DNA of 64,000 nucleotides from CAVXFB01 sp963760935. GTDB lineage: Bacteria > Planctomycetota > Planctomycetia > Pirellulales > Thermoguttaceae. The stretch lies in NCBI GenBank assembly GCA_963760935.1, contig CAVXFB010000003.1, positions 1,240,001-1,304,000 of the forward strand. Direction: 5' to 3'. The position numbers and the translations under genes were made by a program. Numbering within the stretch: the stretch's first letter is position 1; each line of letters starts with the position of its first letter. Under the pieces are notes generated by a model. That model had not been told where the DNA came from. It made no database searches and worked only from the letters and a program-made list of their open reading frames with translations. Positions 26,221-35,320 of the stretch are shown piece by piece.

Positions 26221-27225
26221 TTAGCCTCTCGTGGTAGCCAATAGGTACAGGAAATAGACGCCGCCCAGGATGCCTACCAGCACGCCGGCCGGAACTTCGA
26301 TCGGCGCGAGAATGTGGCGGCCGAGGCTATCGGCCGAAAGCAGCAAAATCGCGCCGCAGAGGGCCGAAGCGGGAAAAAGAACGCCGTGGCGCTCTCCGAC
26401 CAATCGCCGGGCGAGATGCGGTGCAGCCAACCCCAAGAATGCGATGTGTCCGCCGATGGCCACGCACGCGGCGGTAAGCATCGTGGCTACGGCGAGCAGC
26501 AGCAGGCGTTGACGCTCGACAGCAATGCCCAAGTTTGCCGCCACGCCGTCGCCCAAGGAAAACGCATTGAGCACCCGTGCCCGGCTAACGGCCACTGGAA
26601 TCAGTATCAGGCAACATGGAGCCAACAGCCCAGCGGACTTCCAATCGCCGGCGGACAGCGTGCCCGACATCCATGAGACAACGAAATTGTACGTGGAGAA
26701 ACTCATCCGCATCGAGAACAAGAGCATCGCCGCATGGGCGCCGAGGCCAATGGCGATTCCGACCAGCAGCAGCCGCGAAGGCAAAACGGAGCCACGTCGA
26801 TAGGCCAAGGCGAAGACGAGTGCCGTCGTGGCCACCGCCCCCGTAACGGCGCCCACGGGCAGCAACCACGGCACAGCGGTGGCGGCCGTCGGATACGCCA
26901 CCAACAAAAACATCATGCCCAGCCCCGATCCGGCGTTCACGCCCACGGTATCCGGACTGGCCAGATCGTTTCGTGTGATTCCTTGCAGAATGACGCCCGA
27001 CGTGGCTACTCCCGTTCCGATCAGAATGCTTAGCACCAAGCGTGGCAACCGCAAGTCGAAAACGACCAGATTGTCGATCCACCGGCCTCGGCCAAGCAGC
27101 GTACCCACGATTTGCCCTGTTGACATGCGTGTCGAGCCAAGGTCAATGCTGACGATGGCTACGAACGCGAGCGCCGCCGTCAGCAGCAGGAGGACCGTCG
27201 CCGGGTGTCGTCGCGACCGGCTCAT
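26221..27225 (-). CDS. FecCD-family ABC permease
   Basis: 334 residues with eight to ten membrane spans. Family landmarks are F-D-L-R-L-P-R-L-V, G-V-I-L-Q-G-I-T-R-N-D-L-A-S-P-D-T-V-G-V-N-A-G and G-H-I-A-F-L-G-L-A-A-P-H-L-A-R. The start at 27225 overlaps the stop of the other permease (ATGA), so the two are co-translated and likely form a heterodimeric channel. Confidence 0.9.
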   Translation of the reverse strand: MSRSRRHPATVLLLLTAALAFVAIVSIDLGSTRMSTGQIVGTLLGRGRWIDNLVVFDLRLPRLVLSILIGTGVATSGVILQGITRNDLASPDTVGVNAGSGLGMMFLLVAYPTAATAVPWLLPVGAVTGAVATTALVFALAYRRGSVLPSRLLLVGIAIGLGAHAAMLLFSMRMSFSTYNFVVSWMSGTLSAGDWKSAGLLAPCCLILIPVAVSRARVLNAFSLGDGVAANLGIAVERQRLLLLAVATMLTAACVAIGGHIAFLGLAAPHLARRLVGERHGVLFPASALCGAILLLSADSLGRHILAPIEVPAGVLVGILGGVYFLYLLATTRG

Positions 27226-28334
27226 GTGCGGCCTCCGCAACCTAACCTCTTCTCCGTTTGGGAAAGGGACCGGGGGCGTGGGCGTGTCGTTGGCCTCCGA
27301 CAGGCGAGATAGAGGAAAAACGGGACGCCGAGCAAAGCGGTGATCGCGCCGATGGGCACAGGAGCCATAAACGGCGTCGAGGCCAGCCGCGCAGCCATAT
27401 CTGCCACGAGCATCAATAGCGCACCGCCGATGGCCGCCCCGGGAATCACCAGCCTGTAACTATGGCCGACAATGTACCGCACGACGTGTGGAATCATCAG
27501 GCCCACAAACCCGACCGGCCCTGCTAGGGAGACTGCTCCGCCGGCCAAGACCAGCACGATCGCGCCTGCCAGAACCTTGGCTACTCGTATCCGCTGTCCA
27601 AGTCCTTGTGCCACGTGGTCGCCCAACGACAGCACGCTAAGTGTTGTGGCAATTGCAAAAGCGCCGATCAGTCCGACAGCAACCAAGGGGAGAAACAACC
27701 CGATGTCTAGCCACTGCACGCCTTCGGTTCCCCGCGCATGCCAGAGCAACATGTCCTGACCCAACTCATTGTAGATCATCACACCGTTGCCGATTGCTCC
27801 AAGCAGTGCTGAGACGGCGATGCCGGTAAGCGCCAACCGTACAGGCGTGAGTCCGCCGCGAGAGAACGACGCCAGTCCGTAGACCAGCGATGCACCTAGG
27901 GCGGCCCCACTGATCGAGGCAAGCATGAACTCCGGGCGGCCCGCCGTGGGCACGAGAACCATCGCCACCAGCGTGGCAAAGCTGGCTCCCGTGTTGAGCC
28001 CCATAATGCCGGGGCTTGCCAAGGGGTTGCGAGTGACTGCTTGCATGATGGCCCCAGCCACGGCCAGCGCGGCGCCAACCAGCACGTCGGCCACCGCTCG
28101 CGGAAGTCGCCAGTCGCGCACCAGGAGATGGGATGCCATACTCGCGTCATGATGGAATAAGGCATTACCGATTGTCGTCGCGTCAATCGAAATATCGCCC
28201 ACAAACAATGACGTGCCCATTCCCACAATGATCAATCCGACACAAATCGTAGCGATCAGTGGCCACCTTCGAGCAATTGGAAGCGCCTGCGCCGGGGCCT
28301 TCGCTTTTTGCCTGGCGGTGTCGGCACGCATCAT
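27222..28334 (-). CDS. FecCD-family ABC permease
   Basis: 370 residues from the ATG at 28334, which overlaps the binding-protein stop (ATGA). Motifs: R-D-W-R-L-P-R-A-V, G-A-I-M-Q-A-V-T-R-N-P-L-A-S-P-G-I-M-G, and G-P-V-G-F-V-G-L-M-I-P-H-V-V-R. About nine membrane spans. The N-terminus is longer than in the partner permease. Confidence 0.9.
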   Translation of the reverse strand: MMRADTARQKAKAPAQALPIARRWPLIATICVGLIIVGMGTSLFVGDISIDATTIGNALFHHDASMASHLLVRDWRLPRAVADVLVGAALAVAGAIMQAVTRNPLASPGIMGLNTGASFATLVAMVLVPTAGRPEFMLASISGAALGASLVYGLASFSRGGLTPVRLALTGIAVSALLGAIGNGVMIYNELGQDMLLWHARGTEGVQWLDIGLFLPLVAVGLIGAFAIATTLSVLSLGDHVAQGLGQRIRVAKVLAGAIVLVLAGGAVSLAGPVGFVGLMIPHVVRYIVGHSYRLVIPGAAIGGALLMLVADMAARLASTPFMAPVPIGAITALLGVPFFLYLACRRPTTRPRPRSLSQTEKRLGCGGRT

Positions 28335-29356
28335 GGACTCCGCTCTGGCGCCATTGCTGCAAGCACGTCGTCGAGAATCGCCTCGCATCCCAAGAGACCG
28401 TCGCCGCTAAGCCATGTGCTCGCCTCGATGCGATGCACGTGGTCGTGGCGCACCGCTGGAATGTCTCGCCAGATCGGCGTCTTGGCGACGCCTTGCAGAT
28501 ACAATTCGCTGTCCGGGTCCACAGCCATGAAGATGTGTTCTGCGCGAAGCTCGGATAAGCGTTCGATCGAAAGCACGTCCCAGCCGCCGCCTGACATTAC
28601 CTCCGGCATGGCCGGATCGGGCGTCAGTCCCAGTTGCTCGAACAACAGCGGTCCGAACATCGCCGTCCTGGTATAGATGACGCAGGTATCCCGTCTAAAT
28701 CGCAAGAAGGCAGCAGGCTCACCGCTGGCCTTCGATGCCAGCAGGTCTCTTGCCTGCTCCAATCGCCGATGGTAGCCGGCCAGCAATCGTTCGGCTTGTC
28801 TTTTCATTCCCAAGACTTTGCCAACGTCGAGAATGCGGTTCTCGCGGTCACCGTCAGTCGCCGAGCCGATAAATACTGTCGGCGCAATCTTGCAAAGTTG
28901 CAAATGGTATTTACTATTCTCTCCACCACTGGCAAAGATCAGGTCGGGCTTGGCCGCCAACACGGTCTCAAGGTTGATCACATTCCCTCGCGGCAAGACG
29001 GGCACACCCTTCAGACGCTTGGCCAAATAGAGTTGCGGCCCGTCGGTCCTGAAACCTGATTGCACTAAGATGGGGCGAATCGCCAAGGCCACCAAACTGT
29101 CGGTGGCCGCGTTGCATAGGCTAGCAATTCGCTGCGGCGCGAGCGGTACCTTCGCTTTTCCCAACATGTGCTTGACAAGCCGGTAGTTCGACGTCGTTGC
29201 AAGCACTTCAACTTCACACTGGGGTTTCGGTTTTGGTCTCTTCCATCGATCCTTCACTCCTGTCATGTCGCCGGTGCGTACAAGTGCCCAGCCGAACAAG
29301 AGCAGCGCAGAGACGGTCGCAAGTCTGACAGTCATGTTGTCCGCCAAGGCCTTCAC
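28331..29356 (-). CDS. FecB-type periplasmic metal-chelate-binding protein
   Basis: 341 residues. An N-terminal hydrophobic helix (V-S-A-L-L-L-F-G-W-A-L-V) serves as signal or anchor. The core R-I-A-S-L-C-N-A-A-T-D-S-L-V-A-L-A and L-A-A-K-P-D-L-I-F-A-S-G-G-E, and the end Y-L-Q-G-V-A-K-T-P-I-W-R-D-I-P-A-V, follow the helical-backbone (cluster A-II) binding-protein fold. Its start overlaps the lipoprotein stop by 4 bases. It should deliver a metal complex to the permeases; the ligand (siderophore, haem, cobalamin) cannot be told. Confidence 0.85.
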   Translation of the reverse strand: MKALADNMTVRLATVSALLLFGWALVRTGDMTGVKDRWKRPKPKPQCEVEVLATTSNYRLVKHMLGKAKVPLAPQRIASLCNAATDSLVALAIRPILVQSGFRTDGPQLYLAKRLKGVPVLPRGNVINLETVLAAKPDLIFASGGENSKYHLQLCKIAPTVFIGSATDGDRENRILDVGKVLGMKRQAERLLAGYHRRLEQARDLLASKASGEPAAFLRFRRDTCVIYTRTAMFGPLLFEQLGLTPDPAMPEVMSGGGWDVLSIERLSELRAEHIFMAVDPDSELYLQGVAKTPIWRDIPAVRHDHVHRIEASTWLSGDGLLGCEAILDDVLAAMAPERSP

Positions 29357-29787
29357 TTCAGCATAAACGGGTCAAGAACATTCTCGCCCTCGCGCACTGT
29401 AACCTTAAACTGCGATTTACGTGGGTCACCGTACGCCCCGCGCAGTCGATCGACCTCCGGCACCGGATCAGATTCCTTGCCCGTGTTGAGGTGCCGGGGC
29501 CAAGTAAACGTCACGGCATAGTCGGCCGCCGGCGCACCATCGTCAGGGCGGTAGGATTGAAGCTGGAACTGGCCGTTATCATCGGTGACGCCCGACGGTG
29601 CAAAATGTGCCCCTGTCCAAGCCTTCAGTGGATGAAATGCCACGCGGAAGCCTCTGGCGGGCCGGCCACGGTAGACGACTCTTCCCCGCACGGGATACGG
29701 CTGGGGACCGGGCAGTAACCGTTTGCTACAGCCTGACAATGCACACAACACTATCGTCGAACGGCACAGCACAATAAGCAATCTCAT
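29353..29787 (-). CDS. small lipoprotein with carboxypeptidase-regulatory-like fold
   Basis: The start at 29787 gives MRLLIVLCRSTIVLCALSGC, with lipobox A-L-S-G-C. The body (P-V-R-G-R-V-V-Y-R-G-R-P-A, V-T-D-D-N-G-Q-F-Q-L, D-Y-A-V-T-F-T-W-P) is the transthyretin-like/CarboxypepD-regulatory pattern common in planctomycetes beside DUF1559 proteins. It is coupled to the binding-protein gene by ATGA. Confidence 0.8.
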   Translation of the reverse strand: MRLLIVLCRSTIVLCALSGCSKRLLPGPQPYPVRGRVVYRGRPARGFRVAFHPLKAWTGAHFAPSGVTDDNGQFQLQSYRPDDGAPAADYAVTFTWPRHLNTGKESDPVPEVDRLRGAYGDPRKSQFKVTVREGENVLDPFMLK

Positions 29788-29806
29788 GGTCCCGTGATAA
29801 GATTCG

Positions 29807-30880
29807 TTATTGAATGTTGCCATCGGAAATTACTTGCCAATCGTCAATGTAGACGATTTGCGAGAACGCCAGGGGACTGAGATTCTCCCCGACAAATCGC
29901 ACTGAGCCGTCGCAGAATAACACGAAAGCGCCGCCGACATGGAATGAGTACGGCTGGGCGTCGTTCTTGCCGTTAATGGCACACGCCACCAGATCGCCGT
30001 TAGATACACTGGACGAAGCCGCCAGCAATCCGTCGGCCGAGTGTGTAAGGTAGCTATATGATTGCCAGCCAGCCCAAGAACCACGATTGGGGATGCTATA
30101 GCCTGTGTGACTGAGTACGGGATTCGTGGAACTGTAATCATCCGCTTGCTGGCGCTGGCGACCGAGAAACTGGTGCGGCCAACCTGCGGTTTCATTGATG
30201 AGCAAGGTGTTTGAGAGTCCGTCCTTGATATCGGCTAACCGGCGGGGCGCTCTGGATTGAGCGCTGGCCAATGTCGCAGTAGACGAGCTATCCAGCATGG
30301 CCTCGTGCTTGTTGGTGCTGTCCGAAAACTTGGCAACGCTTAGCCCCCAACTGTCCGGCGGCGCGATGAAACCGTTCGGAGCCAGGTAGTCGATGCGACC
30401 ATTGACCGTGAACACCGTACTCCTATCGGAGTTGACTGAACCGGTGGTTGCCTTGCCACCGCAGACGATATCAGTGCTGCGCGGCGTGCTGGGACAGACG
30501 AACAAAGGCAAATTAGTCTCGACAACGGCCTTGTTGACTGGATCGTAAAAGTCGTATTTCCAGTTGTAGGTGGCATACAGGTTTTGCTGCTCGATGAACG
30601 GCAACAGGAAAGTTCCCCACCCAGTGTAGCCGCTATCCGAAGCCGCCCACCGCCGCGGTGGAAAGCCGCCGTTGGCGCACTCAAAATTGTGAAAACCAAT
30701 GCCGAGTTGCCTAAGATTATTGCCGCACTGCATCCTGCGGGCTGCTTCGCGGGCCGCCTGCACTGCTGGAAGTATGAGGCCCACCAAGATCCCGATAATC
30801 GTAATCACCACCAAGAGCTCGATCAGCGTAAACGCCGCAGGTTCCCGTTTGTGTATCGCTCGACACATACCAGTCTTCAT
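29807..30880 (-). CDS. DUF1559 pilin-like protein
   Basis: 357 residues with a type IV prepilin-like N-terminus: F-T-L-I-E-L-L-V-V-I-T-I-I-G-I-L cleaved by prepilin peptidase, then Q-A-A-R-E-A-A-R-R-M-Q-C-G-N-N-L-R-Q-L-G and the C-terminal H-V-G-G-A-F-V-L-F-C-D-G-S-V-R-F (the H-x9-D-G motif). Planctomycetes carry dozens of these surface proteins. Its start overlaps the methyltransferase stop, an unusual placement inside a transporter operon. Confidence 0.9.
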   Translation of the reverse strand: MKTGMCRAIHKREPAAFTLIELLVVITIIGILVGLILPAVQAAREAARRMQCGNNLRQLGIGFHNFECANGGFPPRRWAASDSGYTGWGTFLLPFIEQQNLYATYNWKYDFYDPVNKAVVETNLPLFVCPSTPRSTDIVCGGKATTGSVNSDRSTVFTVNGRIDYLAPNGFIAPPDSWGLSVAKFSDSTNKHEAMLDSSSTATLASAQSRAPRRLADIKDGLSNTLLINETAGWPHQFLGRQRQQADDYSSTNPVLSHTGYSIPNRGSWAGWQSYSYLTHSADGLLAASSSVSNGDLVACAINGKNDAQPYSFHVGGAFVLFCDGSVRFVGENLSPLAFSQIVYIDDWQVISDGNIQ

Positions 30881-31740
30881 CCTTGCACGAATGGCTTTGT
30901 CCCCACCAAAACAAAAGGCCGACCGCGCCGACGATACCTTGAGTGTGACGATAACTTCGCAAGCCTGGCGGCATATATCGCATCCGTCGAACAGCAGTGG
31001 ACATCGGTCAGATCAACCGCATCCAGCAACACGTGAAGCATCTTCGGCGTGCAGTTACGGAACAAAGGGCACTCGGAGACCGCCCGTAAATAGTCTGGCT
31101 TCGCATGCCAGCCGTCGTTCCGATGGCGGAGCCAACGCTTTTGACACCAGCCCGTGATCCGGCGAACTTGGCCTCCGAGCGACCGACGGGAATCCCCCTC
31201 GGAATCCTCCCCGATGAGTATCATGCGGCCACCGGGCTTCAGCACCCGAACCCACTCCCGCAAGGCGATGCCCGGCCGTGGCAGGTTAAACAGCAGATGC
31301 CGACTTGACACAACGTCGAACCTATTGGCGTCGAACGGCAACGATTCGGCGTCGCCGAAAACAAATTCGCAGGCTGCCCTCAACTGCTCGGCTCGTTTCG
31401 TCGCTTCGGCAAGCATTCGACGGGAAAAGTCCAGACCGACGCTGCGGTGGCCCATGCGGGCGTAGAGGCACGCAAAGATGCCCGGCCCTGTTCCCACATC
31501 CAAGACATCCAATTCGCCCGGCACTTGAATCGCAGCGAGAAGGGCCTCGCACCACGCCTCACAACACTTTCCTTCCGTAAACTCGCCTTCGGCCACGTTG
31601 CGGACGTAATTGTCCACACGCGCCGGAACGTTCCAGCCTTCCTGGAATATCTGCTTGAGTACATCGGGCGAATGCATATCACGGTCAACCGGCGAGCACA
31701 TCGTAGAGGCCGTCATTCCGTTGAGCGATTGGGGCATCAT
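30877..31740 (-). CDS. class I SAM-dependent methyltransferase
   Basis: L-D-V-L-D-V-G-T-G-P-G-I-F-A is the SAM-binding motif I; V-F-G-D-A-E-S-L-P-F-D and W-V-R-V-L-K-P-G-G-R-M follow, as in Methyltransf_11 proteins. Length 287. The substrate is unknown. Genomic context with a FecBCDE importer suggests modification of a chelator or cofactor, which is an inference. Confidence 0.85.
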   Translation of the reverse strand: MMPQSLNGMTASTMCSPVDRDMHSPDVLKQIFQEGWNVPARVDNYVRNVAEGEFTEGKCCEAWCEALLAAIQVPGELDVLDVGTGPGIFACLYARMGHRSVGLDFSRRMLAEATKRAEQLRAACEFVFGDAESLPFDANRFDVVSSRHLLFNLPRPGIALREWVRVLKPGGRMILIGEDSEGDSRRSLGGQVRRITGWCQKRWLRHRNDGWHAKPDYLRAVSECPLFRNCTPKMLHVLLDAVDLTDVHCCSTDAIYAARLAKLSSHSRYRRRGRPFVLVGTKPFVQG

Positions 31741-31752
31741 CGTCCCTTGGTT

Positions 31753-31833
31753 TCAGCCACTGGGTAGCTTGTCGGAAGGCTGCCGACAGCAGTAAAACGC
31801 CAGCAAGGAATGAGCCGCGTCAATGCTGCCCAT
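31753..31833 (-). CDS. 26-codon ORF with a strong ribosome site
   Basis: ATG at 31833 is preceded by GGGAGGAG with a 5-base spacer, the strongest Shine-Dalgarno sequence in this operon. It encodes MGSIDAAHSLLAFYCCRQPS and six more residues, with a C-C pair, and ends 12 bp before the methyltransferase start. It could be a leader peptide, a peptide substrate of the methyltransferase, or the stub of an older gene. Confidence 0.4.
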   Translation of the reverse strand: MGSIDAAHSLLAFYCCRQPSDKLPSG

Positions 31834-31899
31834 GTTTTCTCCTCCCTGGGCACGGTCGTGGAACCGAACGGCCGGCGTCGCACTGCGGAAGTCAACGTT

Positions 31900-33093
31900 C
31901 TATGTTTGCGGCAGACAATAAGAGAGCGACAGCAGTGCATAGGCTGTTGCCAGAGTCGGATCGCCCTCCATCCAGCGAGTATCGGCGTTGACCCAACAGC
32001 CGCTGTCCCGCTGACAGTGTGCAAGCTGCTCCGCAAGTTCCCTTCGCCAATCGTGCGAGACGCCCGCGATATCCTCGAACGACCACCCGCCCAGCGTGTG
32101 CAGGGTCTTGGCGAACACATGGTAGTAGTAGTATAGGCCCGCGTCGCCCAAGCCCGGATTCGACTTCAGGTCGTAGTTCTTCCGAATCCAGGTGACAGCG
32201 GCCTTGATGCGCGGATCATCCGGCCCGAGGCCGGCGTGCAGCATGCTCTTCAGACCGCTATACGTCATCGACGCATAGCTTCGCAGGCCGCCTGTGGCCG
32301 TCACACCCGCCGCACTGCCGCCGCCGGCGGCACAAGTGTAGTAGAAGCCGCCGTCTGGATTCTTTGACGCAAAGGTCGTCGTGTTGTGCTCGCTCTCCAG
32401 GTTTTGACAACGCGCGACGAACACCAGCGCCTTCTGAATGGCCGCATCATCCGGCCCGCGACCACACGCTGTCAGAGCGTCGATCAAGAACGTCGTGTTG
32501 GAAAGGTCCGGCCGCTTGCGTTTTCCATACCCGGCGCCGCCATAGGCAAGATCGTCAGGCTCCTTGTGCTGAGATTCGTCCCATTGGTGCGTTCGGACGT
32601 AAGCCTCGGCGCGGTCAATGATTTTGCTGTAACGCCGATCGCCATTGACTTCCGTCAGGCACATGATGGCCAGACACGTTTCGTAGTTGGCCAACATTCC
32701 GCCTGGTGAGTAGATGCCACCATCCTTCTGGACAAGTGTTTCGATGTACTCTAATCCCTTGGCAACGAGCGGTTCGCGGACGCTGCGCCCGTGACGCACT
32801 ATCGCCGCCGTTGCCAATGCTGTCACTCCGACGCCGACGCCGGCCTGGGCGGCGAACGACCCGTCTGCTGCCTGTCCCTGCGATTCGAGGTAGCCGATGG
32901 CGCGATCCACGCATCGGGCATACTGATCCGCGGGCAGACCGCCGCGACCCAGCGCGTTGCGACTGTCGGCTAGCGCCGATGCCCCGCTTCGCACGCAAGC
33001 CGCCGATGCGACGGCAGCGGAAAACGCCGCCCCGAACTTCCGACGCGAAACCCGCCCGTCTTCCGGCTCATCCGTGTTACGATTCCTGTCCAT
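31900..33093 (-). CDS. squalene-cyclase/prenyltransferase-repeat protein, Tat-exported
   Basis: 397 residues, start 33093 after GGGAGAG. The N-terminal S-R-R-K-F-G-A-A-F motif plus hydrophobic stretch is a Tat signal. The body has alpha-alpha toroid repeats (A-I-G-Y-L-E-S-Q-G-Q-A-A-D-G-S-F, Q-K-D-G-G-I-Y-S-P-G-G, N-P-D-G-G-F-Y-Y, W-V-N-A-D-T-R-W-M). This family is frequent in planctomycetes with no proven enzyme activity; catalytic D-x-D-D of true cyclases is not seen. It is upstream of and co-directional with the importer operon. Confidence 0.8.
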   Translation of the reverse strand: MDRNRNTDEPEDGRVSRRKFGAAFSAAVASAACVRSGASALADSRNALGRGGLPADQYARCVDRAIGYLESQGQAADGSFAAQAGVGVGVTALATAAIVRHGRSVREPLVAKGLEYIETLVQKDGGIYSPGGMLANYETCLAIMCLTEVNGDRRYSKIIDRAEAYVRTHQWDESQHKEPDDLAYGGAGYGKRKRPDLSNTTFLIDALTACGRGPDDAAIQKALVFVARCQNLESEHNTTTFASKNPDGGFYYTCAAGGGSAAGVTATGGLRSYASMTYSGLKSMLHAGLGPDDPRIKAAVTWIRKNYDLKSNPGLGDAGLYYYYHVFAKTLHTLGGWSFEDIAGVSHDWRRELAEQLAHCQRDSGCWVNADTRWMEGDPTLATAYALLSLSYCLPQT

Positions 33094-33362
33094 ACTCTCC
33101 CTTGGCTCCTGCCTAGACGCCTATTTCCAGCGCTCTGGCACCGCAGCCCATCAAAATGAAAGACCGTCAGCGCAGATCGCGGCTCGCAGCCTCGTGTTTT
33201 CCGCCTGAGACGCAATCGGTGTGCCAGAGAAACGGCCAGAGCACAAAACGTTGTAACCAATGCGACAACCAAGTGTTGCGCTCGCACGACACGCCGAACG
33301 ATATTTCGGTGCTGTCGATTCAGGTGCCATGCGTGTCGAAAGTTCCGACACGCAAGCAGTGC

Positions 33363-33465
33363 TAATCCCCAATCCCCAAACCCAAATCCCTCACAATACG
33401 ACCTTCGCCTCGCAACCACCCCACCGTCCGGCGTGACAGAATGGTTAACAGCCTCTATCTGTCGG
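33363..33465. repeat. dispersed composite repeat, copy C (inverted)
   Basis: On the minus strand it reads ATAGAGGCTGTTAACCATTC, TGTCACGCC, GACGG, GGCGAAGGTCG, then the G-rich GGGATTTGGGTTTGGGG block, in the same order as copy B. One hairpin arm is mutated. The surrounding 33094-33533 has no other clear feature. Confidence 0.65.
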
Positions 33466-33533
33466 TTTATCGCTATGCTCAGGATAACATGTGGGCAGAA
33501 GAAGGCGACGATTACTTCATGGCCCTAGGCAAG

Positions 33534-34397
33534 CTAGGGCATCGCGAAAGACAACAGTAGCCCTAAGGCAAACATTAGGCAGTAAAGAATGGAAATGACA
33601 CTGAAAAGGGCTGCTGCTCGGCGACGCCAGGTGTCGGCATGGCTCAGAGGTGTGTCTCGGTTACCTAGTCTCCAGAGCAACTTCATGGAGTAGAACCCCA
33701 ATGGTGGAAAGACGAGTAATGACACGACGGCGGATTGCCAGGCCCGCAGGACGATTGCCCGGCTGACTTCGCTCCGTGTCGTTTGATGGTCGACAAGCGG
33801 CAAGTCGTTTGCGTCGGCAGGGCCCTGTGCTTCGGTCGGTTCGCTCGATGAAGGTTCAAACTGCCGGAGCATAAGCACGAAGATGAACACGGCGGGCAGG
33901 AACCACACAGCGGGCGTCAGGCCGCGCGTCAACAGCAGCAGTGCTAGCCCGACGCCGGCTACCACGGTAGCGACTCGCGATACGTTCCACCATGGCAGTG
34001 CGGGCCCGTGGACGTCTGGCGGTATCGCTGTATTTGCAGCAGGCAAATCAATCGGCATGCCGTCGACAAAGTGGCCGCACTGCCAACAGGCATCCCATTG
34101 GCCGGCCACCCGCTGACCGCAGGTCGGACAGGTCCAGGGCGGAAGGTTGTCGGCAATCTTTGTGCGCGCAGCAGCGAGTACGTCTCGAGCCAGATCGGCT
34201 TGGCTGCAACGAACGAAGAGCGAAACACCGCCTACAGCATTGCTGTAGTGCCAAAACCATAAGACGACGTTGGCGTTTCCAAATGCGGTAGGAATTCCTT
34301 CCCGGGCGAGCGCCATTCGGGCGAGTTCGGCGTGGGGGAGGTCCAAGAACGAGGCAATTTTGACAAGTGAATTCGGTGAAACCGGCAGGCCAGCCAT
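33534..34397 (-). CDS. DUF2007/zinc-ribbon membrane protein
   Basis: 287 residues. The N-terminus (K-I-A-S-F-L-D-L-P-H-A-E-L-A-R-M-A-L-A-R-E-G-I-P) resembles the DUF2007 putative signal-transducing domain. A zinc ribbon follows (C-P-T-C-G-Q-R ... C-W-Q-C-G), then two to four membrane spans (about 140-180 and 220-285). It is a plausible membrane sensor-like housekeeping protein of unknown role. Confidence 0.7.
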   Translation of the reverse strand: MAGLPVSPNSLVKIASFLDLPHAELARMALAREGIPTAFGNANVVLWFWHYSNAVGGVSLFVRCSQADLARDVLAAARTKIADNLPPWTCPTCGQRVAGQWDACWQCGHFVDGMPIDLPAANTAIPPDVHGPALPWWNVSRVATVVAGVGLALLLLTRGLTPAVWFLPAVFIFVLMLRQFEPSSSEPTEAQGPADANDLPLVDHQTTRSEVSRAIVLRAWQSAVVSLLVFPPLGFYSMKLLWRLGNRDTPLSHADTWRRRAAALFSVISILYCLMFALGLLLSFAMP

Positions 34398-34465
34398 TCA
34401 TGCGTCCTCGCTTATCTGCCGGCATTGTAGCATGCCTCGTTGTGCCAGCCAGCGATGCTGGGAAC

Positions 34466-34672
34466 TCAGCCGTCCGAACGCAACCTTCTTGTTAACTCTG
34501 AGGGAGTTATTAGCCAGAGATTCCGAGAGCTTTCTCGCCGCGACATTTCGGGGTCCGGTCGCAACGGAGGCGGGGATCGAGAGGCGGGGCAAAGATGCCA
34601 TCAGAGAACCGCGCAAGTCCTTGCCGCACAAGGCCCTCACCCTACCCTCTCCCGGCGGGCGAGGGGACCAAC
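34466..34672. repeat. ~200-bp dispersed repeat, inverted partner of 18136-18335
   Basis: It is the reverse complement of the 18.1-kb copy over most of its length. It is followed by short tandem-like blocks (GGCGGGCGAGGGGACC, twice between 34659 and 34711). Confidence 0.7.
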
Positions 34673-35320
34673 AAAAAAATGCCCGGCGGGCGAGGGGACC
34701 GACAGAAAAAATGCCCGGCGGCCAGCCTCTCGGCTGCGGGCGTCCTCTCGTCACCCCCACATTTTTGTGAAGAATGAAGAATGAAGAATGCTGAAGCCCG
34801 GAGATCCTGCTTCGCGGTCCAAATGACTGGGTGGTGAATGCCTTTATAATATGGTGCCCGGAGAATTTCCCCTTGCCCCGCCGGCAGAATGAGCGCACAA
34901 TTGCACGTAGAGGTGAGTTAGTATACGGCACCAAACGATCGGTTCGCACTTGACGGGCAACTCCTCCGTGCGGCTTCCGCACGGTTAAGAAGCAGGCTTC
35001 CCACCATCGGTGGGTTTCAACTCGGCCGTCGCCAAATGCTGCCTGAGATAACGCGGGCGGCAATGCGACGTTTGAGGAAACCTGACGCCGGTGTCTGAAT
35101 CGAATGATCCTCGCCGCCGTGCGAAGGGTCAGGCGTCCGCAATGTTCGCCCGTAAAGCGAAGCCATGGTTTTGCCATTCTTCGCGTACGGTCGCCCTCCG
35201 CAGTTTGCAAGTAGTGGGCACAGCCTGTGTGCCGTCCAACGGCCACATAGCATGCCTGTTACGACAACGCGTATCCCACCACTTTAGAGGAGCCCCACAG
35301 CGCTTTAGCAGCGATCAGCC
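34673..35320. other. gene-poor region with two perfect hairpins
   Basis: No convincing gene. CCGTGCGG-ctt-CCGCACGG (34966-34984) and CCCACC-atc-GGTGGG (about 34999-35013) are perfect stems in close succession, followed by cytosine-poor sequence on the minus strand. The layout recalls structured introns, but no reverse transcriptase or intron end is visible. Confidence 0.3.

Noticed and set aside
34960..35020. group II intron
   Set aside because: The stems are suggestive, but there is no reverse transcriptase, no domain V-like sequence that I can identify and no clear intron end. Kept only as a low-interest finding.
34398..35246. 282-codon open frame on the minus strand
   Set aside because: It crosses the dispersed repeat and the hairpin region; the composition is arginine- and proline-biased and no domain is visible.
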